DNA of 64,000 nt from Pseudomonadota bacterium (lineage in GTDB: Bacteria; Pseudomonadota; Gammaproteobacteria; Steroidobacterales; Steroidobacteraceae), in the NCBI GenBank assembly GCA_018241425.1, contig JAFEDU010000001.1, positions 620,001 to 684,000 of the forward strand, given 5' to 3'. The translations under genes and the position numbers were made by a program. Shown one piece after another: positions 41,075 through 49,993 of the stretch (positions are counted from its first letter, which is position 1; the number at the start of each line of letters is the position of its first letter). The notes below the pieces were generated by a model that ran no database searches, had not been told where the DNA came from, and saw only the letters and a program-made list of their open reading frames with translations.

Positions 41075-41971
41075 ATGAACGTCCCGAGAATTCCCGCCGT
41101 GCGAATCGCCGTATGGCTCTGGGCCGCGGCCCTGTGTGCGCGCGGCGCGCTCGCGGCCGATGCCCCCACCGCGCTGACCGTGCGCGGCGAGCGCCTGTTC
41201 CTGCCGGTCGAACTCAACGGCCACCGGGTCGAGGCGCTGCTGGACTCCGCCGCGGAGGCAAGCCTCATCGACACGCAGTTCGCGCACGAGCTCGGGCTCA
41301 CCGTCTCCGGGCAGTCTTCCATCAAGGGCTCCGGCGGCGAGGCGCAGGCGCAGTTCGCACACCTCGAGGTCCGGGCCGCGTCCGTGACACTGGGCGATGT
41401 CACGGCGGTGGTCGTCGACCTCGGCGACATCTCGCGCCGCCTGGTGCACGCGCCGGTGCGCTTCGTGCTCGGCCGCGACCTGTTCGACGCGGCGCGCCTG
41501 CGCATCGACATCGGGCGCGGCACGCTCGAGGTCCTGGACCGCGGCGTCCCGGTGGCCGGGACCGAGCTGCCGCTGAGCGACCATGCCGGCGTGGAAGCCA
41601 TCCCGGTGAGCCTCGAGGGGATCCCGGCGTCCGCCGAGTTCGACCTGGGCAACGGCAGCGGCGTCATGATCGGCAGGGCCTTCGCGAGTGCGCACGGGTT
41701 CCTCGAGCCCGCGCGCGTGGTCGGGACGCAGAAGGGCGGCGGCATCGGCGGTGAGATCGAGCGCACGGTGGTGCGGCTGCATGAGCTCACCGTCGCCGGC
41801 GTTACGTTCAGGGACCTCGAGGGCCACGTCGACCCGCAGGGCAACGCGCAGGAGCTCAACGTCGGCGTGCAGGTCCTGCGCGCGTTCGTCATCGTCACGG
41901 ACTTTCCGCAGCACAGGATCTGGCTCGCCCCGCGCGCCTCCGCGGGAGCGGCCACGCCCGCACGACCGTGA
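41075..41971 (+). CDS. Exported retropepsin-like aspartic protease-fold protein
   Basis: 298 aa with a signal peptide ending CARGALAA. The first active-site-like motif is ALLDSAAEASLID (Asp57-Ser58-Ala59) where DTG or DSG is usual, and a second half contains EFDLGNGSGVMIG (Asp190-Leu-Gly). The duplicated beta-barrel pattern (FVLGRDLFDAARLRIDIGRG, VLRAFVIVTDFPQHRIWL) fits the gag-asp protease-like family of exported proteins. With both motifs deviating from D(T/S)G, activity is doubtful. Placed 24 bp from the convergent nagA stop. Family identity is inferred from motifs only. Confidence 0.72.
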   Translation: MNVPRIPAVRIAVWLWAAALCARGALAADAPTALTVRGERLFLPVELNGHRVEALLDSAAEASLIDTQFAHELGLTVSGQSSIKGSGGEAQAQFAHLEVRAASVTLGDVTAVVVDLGDISRRLVHAPVRFVLGRDLFDAARLRIDIGRGTLEVLDRGVPVAGTELPLSDHAGVEAIPVSLEGIPASAEFDLGNGSGVMIGRAFASAHGFLEPARVVGTQKGGGIGGEIERTVVRLHELTVAGVTFRDLEGHVDPQGNAQELNVGVQVLRAFVIVTDFPQHRIWLAPRASAGAATPARP

Positions 41972-41995
41972 GGCGGCTGCGGCGCCAGGAGCGCC

Positions 41996-43189
41996 TCACC
42001 CGCGCGAGCTGCGCCCGTCGATCCAGGTCTCGCGCACGTTCAGGTCCTCATCCGTCAGCACCAGGTTCGCGCGGCAGCCGGCGGCGATCCGCCCGGTGTC
42101 AGCGCCGAGACCCAGGAACTGCGCCGGTGCCGCGCTCGCCATGTGCACGGCCTCATCCAGCGACAGCCCCAGCATCGACATCGCATTGCGGACGCAGCTC
42201 GCCATGTCGATGTTCGAGCCCGCAAGTCTCCCCTCTTCATCCCGGCACACCGTGCCCTGTACGCTGATGCGCCGCCCCCCAAGCACGAAGTAATCATCGC
42301 CGGTGCCCACCGGGGGCATGGCGTCGGTGACCAGCACGAAGCGCCGGGGTGACTTGCACTTCAGCGCCAGCCGCAGCACGGCCGGATCGGTGTGTACGCC
42401 GTCGACGATGATGCCGCACCAGCTGTTGGGATCGAGTAGGGCTGCACCGACGACGCCGGGCTCGCGCGGGGTGATCTGGGACATCGCGTTGAACAGGTGG
42501 GTGAAGCCGGTGAGGCCGTGCGCCAGGGCGGCCTGCACCTCGGCATAGGTGGCATTCGTGTGGCCGGCCGAGACCACGACGCCCGCGCGGGTGAGCTCGC
42601 GGATGCGCTCGGGCGTCGTCATCTCGGGGGCGAGCGTCACGAGCGTGCGCCCCTCGCGCAGCGAGCCCAGGAGCTCGAGTGCGCCGGCATCCAGCTCGCG
42701 CAGCTTTGCCGGGTCATGGACGCCCTTGCGGGCGGCGTTGAGGAACGGCCCCTCGATGTGGATGCCGAGGACCCCGGGCACACCGGCAGCGATGGCCGCC
42801 CGCACCGCCGCGATGGCGCGGGCCACGACGTCCAGGTCCGCGCTGATCAGGGTCGGCAGGAACCCGGTGGTCCCGAACCGCCGGTGAGTCTCAGCGAGGG
42901 TGCGGATGGTCTCGACCGTCGGCGCATCGTTGAACAGCACCCCGCCGCCGCCGTTGACCTGGAGGTCGATGAAGCCCGGCAGCAGCAGGCCGCCGCCCAG
43001 GTCAACGACGTCAGCCGCGCGGCAGCGCGGATCGCTGGCATCGAGCACGTCGACTATGCGCGCCGACTGCACCAGCACTGCCCGCCCGCGCCTGAGGGCG
43101 CCGTCCTCCAGGACCTGCCCGTTGATCAGCACCAGGCAGTCTGGAACCCGGCCCGGCACCTCGCCGGCCACGCCCCGCGCGCTTGCCAT
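41996..43189 (-). CDS. nagA: N-acetylglucosamine-6-phosphate deacetylase
   Basis: Amidohydrolase-superfamily enzyme that makes glucosamine-6-phosphate plus acetate. 397 aa. Metal ligands and catalytic residues are visible: Glu146 in HIEGPFL, His210 in SAGHTNA, His231 in GFTHLFNAM and catalytic Asp289 in VTDAM. The N-terminal beta domain has LLPGFIDLQVNGGGG. It is monocistronic and sits about 5 kb from nagB, with a palindromic operator-like site E directly upstream, linking it to the regulon. Confidence 0.95.
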   Translation of the reverse strand: MASARGVAGEVPGRVPDCLVLINGQVLEDGALRRGRAVLVQSARIVDVLDASDPRCRAADVVDLGGGLLLPGFIDLQVNGGGGVLFNDAPTVETIRTLAETHRRFGTTGFLPTLISADLDVVARAIAAVRAAIAAGVPGVLGIHIEGPFLNAARKGVHDPAKLRELDAGALELLGSLREGRTLVTLAPEMTTPERIRELTRAGVVVSAGHTNATYAEVQAALAHGLTGFTHLFNAMSQITPREPGVVGAALLDPNSWCGIIVDGVHTDPAVLRLALKCKSPRRFVLVTDAMPPVGTGDDYFVLGGRRISVQGTVCRDEEGRLAGSNIDMASCVRNAMSMLGLSLDEAVHMASAAPAQFLGLGADTGRIAAGCRANLVLTDEDLNVRETWIDGRSSRG

Positions 43190-43200
43190 ATGGAAAACAC

Positions 43201-43229
43201 CTTCGCAATCAAGTTATAAGATTGCGAAG
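43201..43229 (-). promoter_or_regulatory. Operator-like site E and nagA promoter palindrome
   Basis: A perfect 10-bp inverted repeat CTTCGCAATC / GATTGCGAAG flanks a 9-nt AT-rich spacer AAGTTATAA. Read on the minus strand it contains TTCGCAATCTTATA (43215-43228), matching the pattern ATTRYAATGWTATA at 11 of 14 positions. The TTATAA in the spacer could be a -10. Its place 12 bp upstream of nagA and 39 bp from the divergent glycosidase-like gene suits an operator better than a terminator. Confidence 0.6.
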
Positions 43230-43267
43230 CTTACCGTCCTATTCGATCAGGCAGGGCAACACAAGGA

Positions 43268-46200
43268 GTGTCAGGCATCCCCTACCGTAAACCGACGGTC
43301 CGCACGGCGTGGGCCCTGATCTGCGCGCTCGCGCTCCTGATCTCAGGCACGGTGTCGCCGCTCTGCCTCGCGCTCGCAGCAACTGACGACACCCTCCCGC
43401 CGCGCGGCGAATGGCACGCGAGCGCCTCCTCGGTGTCTCCCCAGAGCATGTCGCCGGCGATGGCGATCGATGGCGACCCGAACACGCGCTGGGACGGCAA
43501 CTTCTCCCCGGGCGCGTGGTGGCAGGTCGACTTCGGCCGCGACACCATGATCGGGGGCGCGATCATCCACTGGGACGCCGCCTTCGCGCCGGCCTACATC
43601 GTCCAGGCCTCCCTCGACGGGCGGCACTGGCAGAACGCCTTCCAGACCGCCGATTCGCTGGGGGGCGTCGACTACGTGGTCTTCCCCTCGGTGCGCGCGC
43701 GGTACCTGCGCCTCGCGAGTCCCAAGGATGCGGCGGACGCCGGGGTGTCGCTGTACGAGTTCGAGCCGCTGCCGGCGGCCGATGCCCCGCGCATCGTCGG
43801 CGCCGACAAGGGCATCGATGCCGCGGGCCTGTGGGGCGCGACCGTGCACAGCGACCTCGTGACGCCCGGCCCCGAGCCGGGGACCCGGCAGCTGCACATC
43901 ACCTTCGCACACCCGCTGGCGGTCAGCGGCCTCGAGGTGTTCTGGAACGCCTCGCGGCGCGGGGCGCGCCTGGAGGGCCTCGACGCGAGCGGCGACTGGC
44001 ATCCGATGGGAGACGACCCGAGTCCGCTCGGCGACACGTCCTACCTTGCCGCCGGCACGGCACGCCCGGTAACGGAGCTGCGCCTGACGGTCTACGCCTA
44101 CGGCAGCGAGACCCCGGCGATCCGGCGCCTGCGGCTGCTCAGCCGCACCCAGGCCATGACGCCGTTCAAGCGCTACGAGATCTTCGCCGGGCGCGAGCAC
44201 CCCGCCCTGTTCCCCCCGACGCTGCATCACCAGCAGGTGTACTGGACCGCGCTCAGCGTCCCGGCCGGCGAGACCAAGAGCCTGTTCGACGAATACGCCG
44301 ACCTCGAGCCCGTCAAGGACGGCCCGCTGCTGCAGCCGCTGTGGCGCGACAGCGCCGGCCGGGTGGTCGCGGCCTTCGGCCTGAGCCGGACGCAGCGCCT
44401 GCGCGGCGGCTGGATCCCGATGCCGCAGGTGGACTGGTCGCCCCAGGCCGGGCTCGCCGTGCGCAGCGAGGCCATCGCGGTCAACACTGCCGCAGGTCCT
44501 GTAACCCTGGTCCGCCATCACCTGGAGAACACCGGGACGAGGGACATCGACGGCCAGTTCGCCCTGGTCGTGCGCCCCATGCAGGTGAACCCGGTCTGGC
44601 AGAACGGCGGCATCTCGGAGATCCGCACGGCGAGCTTCGAGGGCCAGGGACCGGGCACCACGCTCACGGTGAACGGCCGCCCGTTCCTTACCGCGCTCAC
44701 CGGCCCTTCCGCCCAGGGCGTGGCCGGCTTCGCCTCCGGCCAGACCGAGATCACGCGCTACGTGATCGAGGGTGGAGTGCCGACGAGCACCTCGGTCCGC
44801 GACCCGACCGGGCTCGCCGGCGCGGTCATGGTCTATGCCGTGCACCTGGAGCCACGCGACCAGTACGACATCGTGCTCCTCTTCCCGCTCGGCGCGACTA
44901 CACCCGGCGCGGCGGCCCGGGGCCGGCGCGAGTCCACCCCGGATGAGGCGGTCCCTGCCATCACCACGGCGGATGCCTTCGACAGGGTGGCGGCGCTCAC
45001 CGAGCAGCAATGGCGCAACCGGCTGTTGCGGGTCGGACTCGAGCTGCCCGATCCCACGATCGTCGACACGCTCCGGGCCCAGGTGGGCTACATGCTGGTC
45101 AACGCCAAAGGGCCGATCCTGCTCGCCGGGCCGCGCAACTACTCCCGGTCGTTCATCCGCGACGGCTCGGCGACGGCCTCGATCCTGCTGCGCATGGGGG
45201 TCGCCGGCCCCGCGCGCGAGTACCTGCGCTGGTATGCCGAGCACGGCGTGCGGCCGAGCGGCCTCATCTCCCCGATCCTCAACGACGACGGCAGCATCAA
45301 CAAGGGTGTCGGGTCGGAGCTCGAGTATGACAGCCAGGGCGAGTTCGTCTCCCTCGTCGCGGACGTTGCGCGGCTCGACGGCGGGGCCGCGAGCGTGCGC
45401 GAGTACCTGCCTGCGGTGCGCGGGGCGCTCAAGTACCTGCAGACCCTGCGTGAACGCACCCTGGCGCCGGGCTACCAGGCACGGAGCGAGGCACCGCAGC
45501 GCTTCCAGGGCATCCTCGGGCCCTCGATCAGCCACGAGGGGTACCCTGCGCCGACGCACAGCTACTGGGATGACTATTGGGCGCTCAAGGGCTGGCACGA
45601 CGGCGCGTGGCTCGCACGCCAGTGGCAGATGGGGGATCTCGCGAGCTGGGCCACGGATCAGGAAGCGGCGCTGCGGGATGCCATGGCGGCCTCCATCCGC
45701 GCCACCATGGCCTGGAAGCACATCGACTACATCCCGGCCTCCGCCGACTTCGGCGACGTCGACCCGACCAGCGTCTCCATCGCCCTCGACCCCAGTGGCC
45801 AGCAGGCCATCCTGCCCGATGCGGCGCTGCACACGACCTTCACGCGCTACCTGGAGGAGCTGCGCAGGCGCAGCCTCCCCGGCGCCCGCTACGCCTACAG
45901 CCCTTACGAGTTCCGCAACGTGCTCACCTTCGTGCACCTGGACGAGCCGCTGGTAGCCGAGGAGGTGCTCAACCGCCTGCGCGCCAACAGCTACCCGCCC
46001 GGCTGGCGGGCATTCGCGGAAGTCGTGCGCTCCCCCCTGAGGCAGGTGTTCTACCTGGGTGACATGCCGCACACCTGGGTCGGGGCCGAATACGCGCGCG
46101 CGGTCATCGGCATGCTGATGCACGAGGACGACAACCGGCTCGTCCTGCTGCCCGGCACGCCGCCGGACTGGGTGGCCGGCAAGGGGATCACCGTCGAGCA

Positions 46201-46426
46201 CCTGCCCACCGCGTTCGGCGCCCTCTCCATGACCGCGCAGGAAGACGAGCACTCGCTGAAGGTGCAGCTCGGGCCGACGCTGAATCCCTCGACCGAAGTG
46301 GCACTGAGCTGGCCGAGGCGCCAGCGGCCGCGGTCGGTCACCGTCGATGGCAAGCCGCACACCGAGTTCAGTGACGCCGGCATCCGGCTGCCGCACCCGT
46401 TCCGCGAACTCACCGCCCAGTGGTAG
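43268..46426 (+). CDS. Secreted F5/8C-domain glycosidase-like protein (six-hairpin fold)
   Basis: About 1,052 aa. A signal peptide (RTAWALICALALLISG) is followed by an F5/8 type C (CBM32-like) domain at about 40-165 (AIDGDPNTRWDGNFSPGAWWQVDFG, YLRLASPKDA) and a second beta-rich region to about 320. The C-terminal half (about 580-960) has the helical repeats of six-hairpin glycosidases (SRSFIRDGSATASILLRMG, YWDDYWALKGWHDGAWLAR, EFRNVLTFVHLDEPLV). Catalytic residues are not assigned and the exact GH family is unknown. The start is unclear: GTG at 43268 is inside the AAGGAG ribosome site, and ATC at 43277 would be better spaced. Site E lies upstream. Confidence 0.8.
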   Translation: MSGIPYRKPTVRTAWALICALALLISGTVSPLCLALAATDDTLPPRGEWHASASSVSPQSMSPAMAIDGDPNTRWDGNFSPGAWWQVDFGRDTMIGGAIIHWDAAFAPAYIVQASLDGRHWQNAFQTADSLGGVDYVVFPSVRARYLRLASPKDAADAGVSLYEFEPLPAADAPRIVGADKGIDAAGLWGATVHSDLVTPGPEPGTRQLHITFAHPLAVSGLEVFWNASRRGARLEGLDASGDWHPMGDDPSPLGDTSYLAAGTARPVTELRLTVYAYGSETPAIRRLRLLSRTQAMTPFKRYEIFAGREHPALFPPTLHHQQVYWTALSVPAGETKSLFDEYADLEPVKDGPLLQPLWRDSAGRVVAAFGLSRTQRLRGGWIPMPQVDWSPQAGLAVRSEAIAVNTAAGPVTLVRHHLENTGTRDIDGQFALVVRPMQVNPVWQNGGISEIRTASFEGQGPGTTLTVNGRPFLTALTGPSAQGVAGFASGQTEITRYVIEGGVPTSTSVRDPTGLAGAVMVYAVHLEPRDQYDIVLLFPLGATTPGAAARGRRESTPDEAVPAITTADAFDRVAALTEQQWRNRLLRVGLELPDPTIVDTLRAQVGYMLVNAKGPILLAGPRNYSRSFIRDGSATASILLRMGVAGPAREYLRWYAEHGVRPSGLISPILNDDGSINKGVGSELEYDSQGEFVSLVADVARLDGGAASVREYLPAVRGALKYLQTLRERTLAPGYQARSEAPQRFQGILGPSISHEGYPAPTHSYWDDYWALKGWHDGAWLARQWQMGDLASWATDQEAALRDAMAASIRATMAWKHIDYIPASADFGDVDPTSVSIALDPSGQQAILPDAALHTTFTRYLEELRRRSLPGARYAYSPYEFRNVLTFVHLDEPLVAEEVLNRLRANSYPPGWRAFAEVVRSPLRQVFYLGDMPHTWVGAEYARAVIGMLMHEDDNRLVLLPGTPPDWVAGKGITVEHLPTAFGALSMTAQEDEHSLKVQLGPTLNPSTEVALSWPRRQRPRSVTVDGKPHTEFSDAGIRLPHPFRELTAQW

Positions 46427-46430
46427 CGGA

Positions 46431-46454
46431 GGCGCCGCGGGGAACCGCGGTGCC
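46431..46454. terminator. Hairpin between convergent glycosidase genes
   Basis: GGCGCCGCGG, a GGAA tetraloop and CCGCGGTGCC form a nearly perfect 10-bp stem (one mismatch). It lies between the stops of the two converging glycosidase genes and could terminate both. Confidence 0.6.
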
Positions 46455-47995
46455 TAGTGATCCGCCCCGCCGTTGACGGTCACGAGCACGAGGCCGTCGG
46501 GCGGGATCTCGATCGTGAGCCGCTGCTGAGCATCCAGGGTCCGCGTGATGGCCGGCGGCAGCGCAGCCGCCCGGCGCAGCTCCTCCAGCTGGGCCTGGGT
46601 GGGGTAGGCCGGCGAACCCATGTGCGCGTAGGCGCCGGCGAAGTTGCCGTGCTCCGCATCGACCACCTGCACCTCGGCCGAGCGTGCCGGCGTGTGCGCG
46701 AAGGTGAGCTCGACCGTCCGGGCCACGGCCCCCGCCGCCCCGACCTCGCGGTAGTTCCACGCCGCCACGACGAGCGTCCCGTCGCTGCGCCGGGTGAGGA
46801 GCGCTGAGGGCACCTCGGGGCTCAGGCGCTCGCTGCCCAGCCGGTGCAGCAGCGCAAACGCATTGAAGGCCGGCTTGGGCACCCCACCCACCGCGCGCAG
46901 CCCGAAGCCGCCGTAGAACGGGGTCTTCACGACCCCCTGCTCCTCGAACACGTCGGAGAACGTCCAGTACGACATCTCCTGCACCAGGCCGTCGCACTGG
47001 CTCACGGTCTCGGCGAGCCAGGGCCCCATGAAGGGCGCATCGGTCACCTTGGGGAAGTTCGCGTAGCTCGCATTGAACTCGCTCCACAGGAGCGGCAGGT
47101 CCGGGCGCGTGGAGGCGAGGATCTCGCGGTGCACCTTGTCGACCGCGCGGCAGACGAACTCCCGGCGCGGCACGGGCTGGTTCGACCCGAACACCTTCGG
47201 CGTGTCATCGCCATAGACGTGGGTCGAGACGAAATCGACCGGGACCTTGTGCTCGCTCGTGAAGCGGATGAAGTCCGGGACCCAGGCGGCCTGGGCGGTC
47301 GCAGGTCCCCCGACCCGTAAGGCCGGGTCGACGCGCTTCAGCGCCCGCGCCGTGTGTTCGTAGAGCGTCCAGTAGGTGGCCTGCTTCGGGACGCCCGCCC
47401 AGAAGTCGAGGTTGGGCTCGTTCCACACCTCGAAGTACCAGCGGCGGACCTCGTCGATCCCGTACCGCTCCACCAGGTGGCGCGCGAACGCCTCGATGAG
47501 GTCGTCCCAGCGGCGATAATCCTTCGGCGGTGAGATGTAGGGGTGGTACCAGAAGGTGTGGCGCACGTCGCGGCCGGCGAGCTGGCGGGGCATGAAGCTG
47601 ATCTCGACGAACGGACGCACGCCCTGCGCCAGCAGGCCGTCGTAGATCTGGTCCACGTAGGAGAAGTCGTAGACCGGCGCGCCGTGCTTGTCCTCGCCGT
47701 AGACGCCGACCTCGTCGTGCAGGATCGCGTGGAAGCGCACGTACTGGAGGTCGGTGATCGAGCGGGCAGCCGCGAGGTCCTGTCGGTACGACTCGCGCAG
47801 GCTCAGGACCGCGCGCCCGGAGCCGAACATGTGCTCCCAGAAATGCGGGAAGGGGCGGCCGGCGCCGGTCGCATCGACCGTGATGTGATCGGCCTCCGCC
47901 GCGGCTCCTGGCGGGGCCGTGAGCACGCACACCGCCAGCCCCGCGAGCAGGCCTCGCACCCTCTTCATCCAACCGCTGGCATGATCCTGAGTCAC
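46454..47995 (-). CDS. Secreted GH39-family glycoside hydrolase
   Basis: 513 aa. A GTG start with AAGGA 6 nt upstream gives a signal peptide with basic KRVR and hydrophobic core ending PPGAAA; an internal ATG at 47968 is an alternative. The (beta/alpha)8 barrel has the acid/base Glu193 in WYFEVWNEPNLDFW and a nucleophile Glu306 in LLWSEFNASY, the hallmarks of GH39 (beta-xylosidases and alpha-L-iduronidases). A C-terminal beta domain follows. Xylosidase versus uronidase cannot be settled. It closes a four-gene operon with a TSUP permease, a ureohydrolase and an MFS transporter. Confidence 0.85.
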   Translation of the reverse strand: MTQDHASGWMKRVRGLLAGLAVCVLTAPPGAAAEADHITVDATGAGRPFPHFWEHMFGSGRAVLSLRESYRQDLAAARSITDLQYVRFHAILHDEVGVYGEDKHGAPVYDFSYVDQIYDGLLAQGVRPFVEISFMPRQLAGRDVRHTFWYHPYISPPKDYRRWDDLIEAFARHLVERYGIDEVRRWYFEVWNEPNLDFWAGVPKQATYWTLYEHTARALKRVDPALRVGGPATAQAAWVPDFIRFTSEHKVPVDFVSTHVYGDDTPKVFGSNQPVPRREFVCRAVDKVHREILASTRPDLPLLWSEFNASYANFPKVTDAPFMGPWLAETVSQCDGLVQEMSYWTFSDVFEEQGVVKTPFYGGFGLRAVGGVPKPAFNAFALLHRLGSERLSPEVPSALLTRRSDGTLVVAAWNYREVGAAGAVARTVELTFAHTPARSAEVQVVDAEHGNFAGAYAHMGSPAYPTQAQLEELRRAAALPPAITRTLDAQQRLTIEIPPDGLVLVTVNGGADH

Positions 47996-48013
47996 TGACT
48001 GTCCTTGCGTCTG

Positions 48014-48910
48014 TTATTCCACGACCGGGGCCGCCCCCGCGCGCGCGCCGGGGGCGAGCGCCGAGCGCAGCATCGCGATGGCCGCATACAGGATCACGGC
48101 GATCACGACCCAGCGCATGAGGGTCAGGTGGCTCGCCAGGGTCTTCACCAGGGGAAAGGCGAGCAGCGTCCCGATGATGCCACCGATCGTCAGTCCCATC
48201 GCCGCCGGCGAACTGAAGCGCCCGGAGCGGATGAACCTGAGGCCCGCGACCGGGATCAGCACCCCGTCGCTGCCGATCATGATCGGGTACGCCACCAGCG
48301 GATGCATCCCCAGGATCGCCAGCAGCGCCATGCTGGGCGCGTAGTTGCCGATGCCCGCGCACATGAGGGCCCCGAGCACGAAGTTCGCGACCACGGCCAC
48401 GAGGAACCTCCAGCCACCCAGCGCAGTCGCCGTCCCGGGCGGCGGCAGCACGCCCACGTTGGTGAGCGTGAAGAAGCACGCGGCCACGATGAGCGCAGTG
48501 CCCATGAAGAGCTGGATGGTGCGCCGCTGCATCCGGCTCACGATCCCCGCCCCGAGCCAGGCCCCCGCCCCCGCGCTCAGCACCATCGACAGCAGCAGGC
48601 CCGGTTCGACGTTGACCGAGGTCGTGAAGAGAATCGCGCTGAACAGGATCGGGATCCCGAGGCCCACGTTCAGCGTGCCCGGGATCAGCTCATCCGGCGG
48701 GTGCCCGCGGAACTTGTAGAGCGCGGTGATCTGGGCGTAGTTGCCGATGCCGAGCGTGTCGAGGAAGCAGGTGCCGACCCCGATCGCCACGTCCGAGGGG
48801 CTCGGGCGCCAGCCCACGCGCCGTGAGCGCAGCGCCGCGGCCCAGGCCACGACCATCGCCACGTCGACGATGACGAAGGCCACGATCAGGAATATCAGTG
48901 CGCTGCTCAT
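48014..48910 (-). CDS. TSUP (TauE/SafE) family membrane permease
   Basis: 298 aa with about eight hydrophobic helices. DVAIGVGTCFLDTLGIGNYAQITALYKF and the inverted repeat VLGALMCAGIGNYAPSMALLAILGM show the twofold internal symmetry of the TSUP family, whose members export or import sulfite, sulfonates or organic acids. The two GIGNYA repeats are near residues 55 and 187. It lies 21 bp after the ureohydrolase and 18 bp before the GH39 gene, so it is probably cotranscribed. Substrate unknown. Confidence 0.87.
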   Translation of the reverse strand: MSSALIFLIVAFVIVDVAMVVAWAAALRSRRVGWRPSPSDVAIGVGTCFLDTLGIGNYAQITALYKFRGHPPDELIPGTLNVGLGIPILFSAILFTTSVNVEPGLLLSMVLSAGAGAWLGAGIVSRMQRRTIQLFMGTALIVAACFFTLTNVGVLPPPGTATALGGWRFLVAVVANFVLGALMCAGIGNYAPSMALLAILGMHPLVAYPIMIGSDGVLIPVAGLRFIRSGRFSSPAAMGLTIGGIIGTLLAFPLVKTLASHLTLMRWVVIAVILYAAIAMLRSALAPGARAGAAPVVE

Positions 48911-48931
48911 GGAAGCATGGGCGGGTGGCCT

Positions 48932-49951
48932 TCAGGCACCCTTGCCGGTCAGCAGCGCGAGTTCCTCGAACAGGACCTGCGCGGCCAGCTGCGCCGTATT
49001 GGTGGTCGGGTCGTACTGGGGCGCGACCTCGACGACGTCGGCGCCGACGACGTTCAGGCCCTGCAGCCCGCGCAGCAGTGCCAGGCCCTCGCGCGCCTCG
49101 AGCCCGCCGACTTCAGGGGTTCCCGTCCCGGGCGCATAGGCAGGGTCAAAGCCATCGACATCCACGGTGACATACACCGGGCGGTCGCCAACCACCTCGC
49201 GCGCCTTCGCGATCACCGCAGGCAGTCCCATGCGCATGAAGTCCTCCATGTAGATGACCGTCATTCCCGAGACATGGGAGAACTCCCAGAACATGTTCGA
49301 GGCGCCGCGGATCCCGATCTGGATGGTGTGCTCCGGATCGAGGACGCCGTCCAGGACCGCCAGGCGGAACGGGCCGCCGTGGTGGAACTTGGAGCCGTCG
49401 TACGCACCCATCGTGTCGCAATGGGCGTCGATGTGGACCATGGCGAGCGGCTCCTTCGCCCCCAGCGCACGCAGGATCGGGTAGGTGACCGAGTGGTCAC
49501 CGCCCACGGACAACGGGCGAACGCCCGCGGCGTGCAGCGCGCGATAGTGCTGCTCGATGTCCTCGAGGGACTCCTGAAGGCTGTAGCGGCTGCGGAACGG
49601 GACGTCGCCGGCATCCGCGACCTTGAGGCCGGCCGCCGGCACCCGGCGCTCGGTCGGGTGGAAGGGCCCGATGCGCTCGATGCATCGCACCGCGCGGGGC
49701 CCGAGGCGCGCGCCACTGCGGTTGGAGACGCCGAGGTCCATCGGGATGCCGACCACCGCGATGTCCAGGCCCGCGAACGTATCCGCGTGCGGCAGGCCGA
49801 GGAATGTCGGCACGCCCGAATAGGGAAGCGAGCGCTTTCCGTCGGGAGAGCGGATGGCGTCCGCCGCCGCTCGAAGTGCCGGGTCATCGGCATCGAACGC
49901 CCCCGAGCCCGTGTAGCGCGCGCGCAGGCGCTGCAGCCTGTCCTGGTCCAT
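48932..49951 (-). CDS. Agmatinase-family ureohydrolase
   Basis: 339 aa binuclear metal hydrolase of the arginase/agmatinase superfamily. Metal ligands are His153 (GGDHS), Asp175, His177 and Asp179 (DAHCDT) and Asp264/Asp266 (DVDGFDP). It cleaves a guanidino group to urea plus amine; agmatine, guanidinobutyrate, guanidinopropionate or another guanidine compound are possible and cannot be separated here. AGAGGGGG lies upstream of the ATG and a palindromic TCTATATAGA just before it may be promoter or operator. It is 42 bp downstream of an MFS gene and 21 bp upstream of the TSUP gene. Confidence 0.9.
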   Translation of the reverse strand: MDQDRLQRLRARYTGSGAFDADDPALRAAADAIRSPDGKRSLPYSGVPTFLGLPHADTFAGLDIAVVGIPMDLGVSNRSGARLGPRAVRCIERIGPFHPTERRVPAAGLKVADAGDVPFRSRYSLQESLEDIEQHYRALHAAGVRPLSVGGDHSVTYPILRALGAKEPLAMVHIDAHCDTMGAYDGSKFHHGGPFRLAVLDGVLDPEHTIQIGIRGASNMFWEFSHVSGMTVIYMEDFMRMGLPAVIAKAREVVGDRPVYVTVDVDGFDPAYAPGTGTPEVGGLEAREGLALLRGLQGLNVVGADVVEVAPQYDPTTNTAQLAAQVLFEELALLTGKGA

Positions 49952-49993
49952 GGTCCCGAAACCCCCTCTTCTATATAGAGTCCCGCGCCCCGC

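Noticed and set aside
43201..43229. Palindrome as a terminator
   Set aside because: It lies at the 5' side of two divergent genes and has an AT-rich centre similar to the other operator-like sites.
43343..46396. Long antisense frame opposite the F5/8C glycosidase-like gene
   Set aside because: Same GC artefact; no signal, motif or ribosome site.
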